Source of the DNA: Maniola hyperantus
Taxonomy: Eukaryota; Arthropoda; Insecta; Lepidoptera; Nymphalidae
Assembly: GCF_902806685.2 (NCBI RefSeq)
Contig: NC_048548.1
Span: 13,046,557-13,110,556 of the forward strand
Direction: 5' to 3'
Length of the DNA: 64,000 bases
Shown piece after piece: positions 63,670 through 64,000 of this stretch. The notes beneath the pieces are model-generated. The model saw only the letters and a program-made list of their open reading frames with translations. It had not been told where the DNA came from and did no database searches. The position numbers and the translations under genes were made by a program. Positions within the stretch are counted from its first letter, which is position 1. Every line of letters begins with the position of its first letter.

Positions 63670-64000
63670 TGTAGGTTACCTGAGCTTCAGGCGGTCACTG
63701 GTGAGTGGGATCTGCTCCTTGCTGATGATGATCTTTGGGATGACCTTCCGTTGCACTTAACTGCACTGATTTTATTAAAGGGAGTTTCGATAGCAAGATT
63801 GTTTAGCGATAATATGTACACGTCATAGGTTAATTTTGCACTTTTTATAGGTACCTATTTTGCTTGACGGTTTGTTCAGATCACTTATTTTAGCGGATTA
63901 ATTAGCGTTTATTTATTAGTTGCGGTTTTCACTTGATTTCGCGAGTTTACACACTTTTTGGAGCGGAGCGGGTGTTTTTAATTGCGTGGCACATTCGTTG
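63670..64000 (-). repeat. BEL 5' LTR, incomplete (window end)
   Basis: Identical to 52925..53255 over 331 bp. The remaining 169 bp, including the promoter, are beyond the window. Confidence 0.9.

Larger units (their letters stand above)
52925..64000 (-). mobile_element. BEL/Pao LTR retrotransposon, split by a nested element, runs off the window
   Basis: Minus-strand element: 3' LTR 52925..53424, polypurine tract, gag-pol 58144..53543, leader, and 5' LTR from 63670 onward (cut at 64000, expected to end near 64169). The two LTRs agree over all 331 visible positions with no indel, so the insertion is young. The leader is interrupted by 58609..63655. Without that insert the element would be about 6.2 kb. 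Confidence 0.9.

Noticed and set aside
63580..63828. 82-codon ORF at the window end
   Set aside because: It crosses from the nested element's LTR into the BEL LTR; no coding function expected.

Overview
This is a repeat-saturated, AT-rich stretch of an insect nuclear genome, almost certainly a lepidopteran (moth or butterfly). The evidence is the mix of repeats: many Helitron-like elements that begin TC, end CTAG and carry a GC-rich 3' hairpin, two tRNA-derived SINE families (one tailed by ATG triplets), 3' ends of RTE-type LINEs with GAT/ATC-rich tails, and a lipase of the insect neutral-lipase/phospholipase A1-like type. Nothing bacterial (operon, CRISPR, ribosome binding site) is present.

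Host genes are few. (1) A two-exon secreted lipase on the plus strand (48092..48209 and 50113..51023) encodes 342 residues with a signal peptide and a complete Ser-Asp-His triad. (2) A three-exon minus-strand gene model (19347..19291, 18107..17949, 17508..17014) is phase-coherent, has a TATA box and initiator, and encodes about 236 residues with a predicted signal peptide. Its product is not recognised, although its C-terminal part contains a stretch resembling a BESS motif. The rest of the window is mobile DNA and unassigned AT-rich sequence.

Layout: 1..16 kb is LINE 3' ends, Helitrons, SINEs and foldback elements, often nested. 16.49..16.98 kb is a very long TAATAG microsatellite abutting the 3' end of the three-exon gene (17.0..19.4 kb). 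19.7..37 kb is again a mosaic of short repeats, including two local duplications (29.6/30.1 kb and 35.0/35.5 kb). 37396..41361 is a nearly intact minus-strand non-LTR retrotransposon (ORF1, endonuclease, reverse transcriptase) inserted in a SINE tail. 41.4..47.6 kb holds SINEs, foldback elements and a head-to-tail Helitron pair. 48..51 kb is the lipase.

The last 11 kb (52925 to beyond the window end) is a BEL/Pao LTR retrotransposon on the minus strand. It has a single long gag-pol ORF (1533 aa) that lacks most of the integrase core. Its leader is split by a second, Ty3/gypsy-like LTR element (58609..63655) flanked by a 5-bp target duplication (GGAAC). The inner element has identical 151-bp LTRs but a thoroughly decayed gag-pol and a 39-bp minisatellite in its leader. 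That combination suggests a non-autonomous LTR element copied in trans, and it is the most interesting structure in the window.

All family assignments rest on reading translations and motifs by eye; no database search was run.
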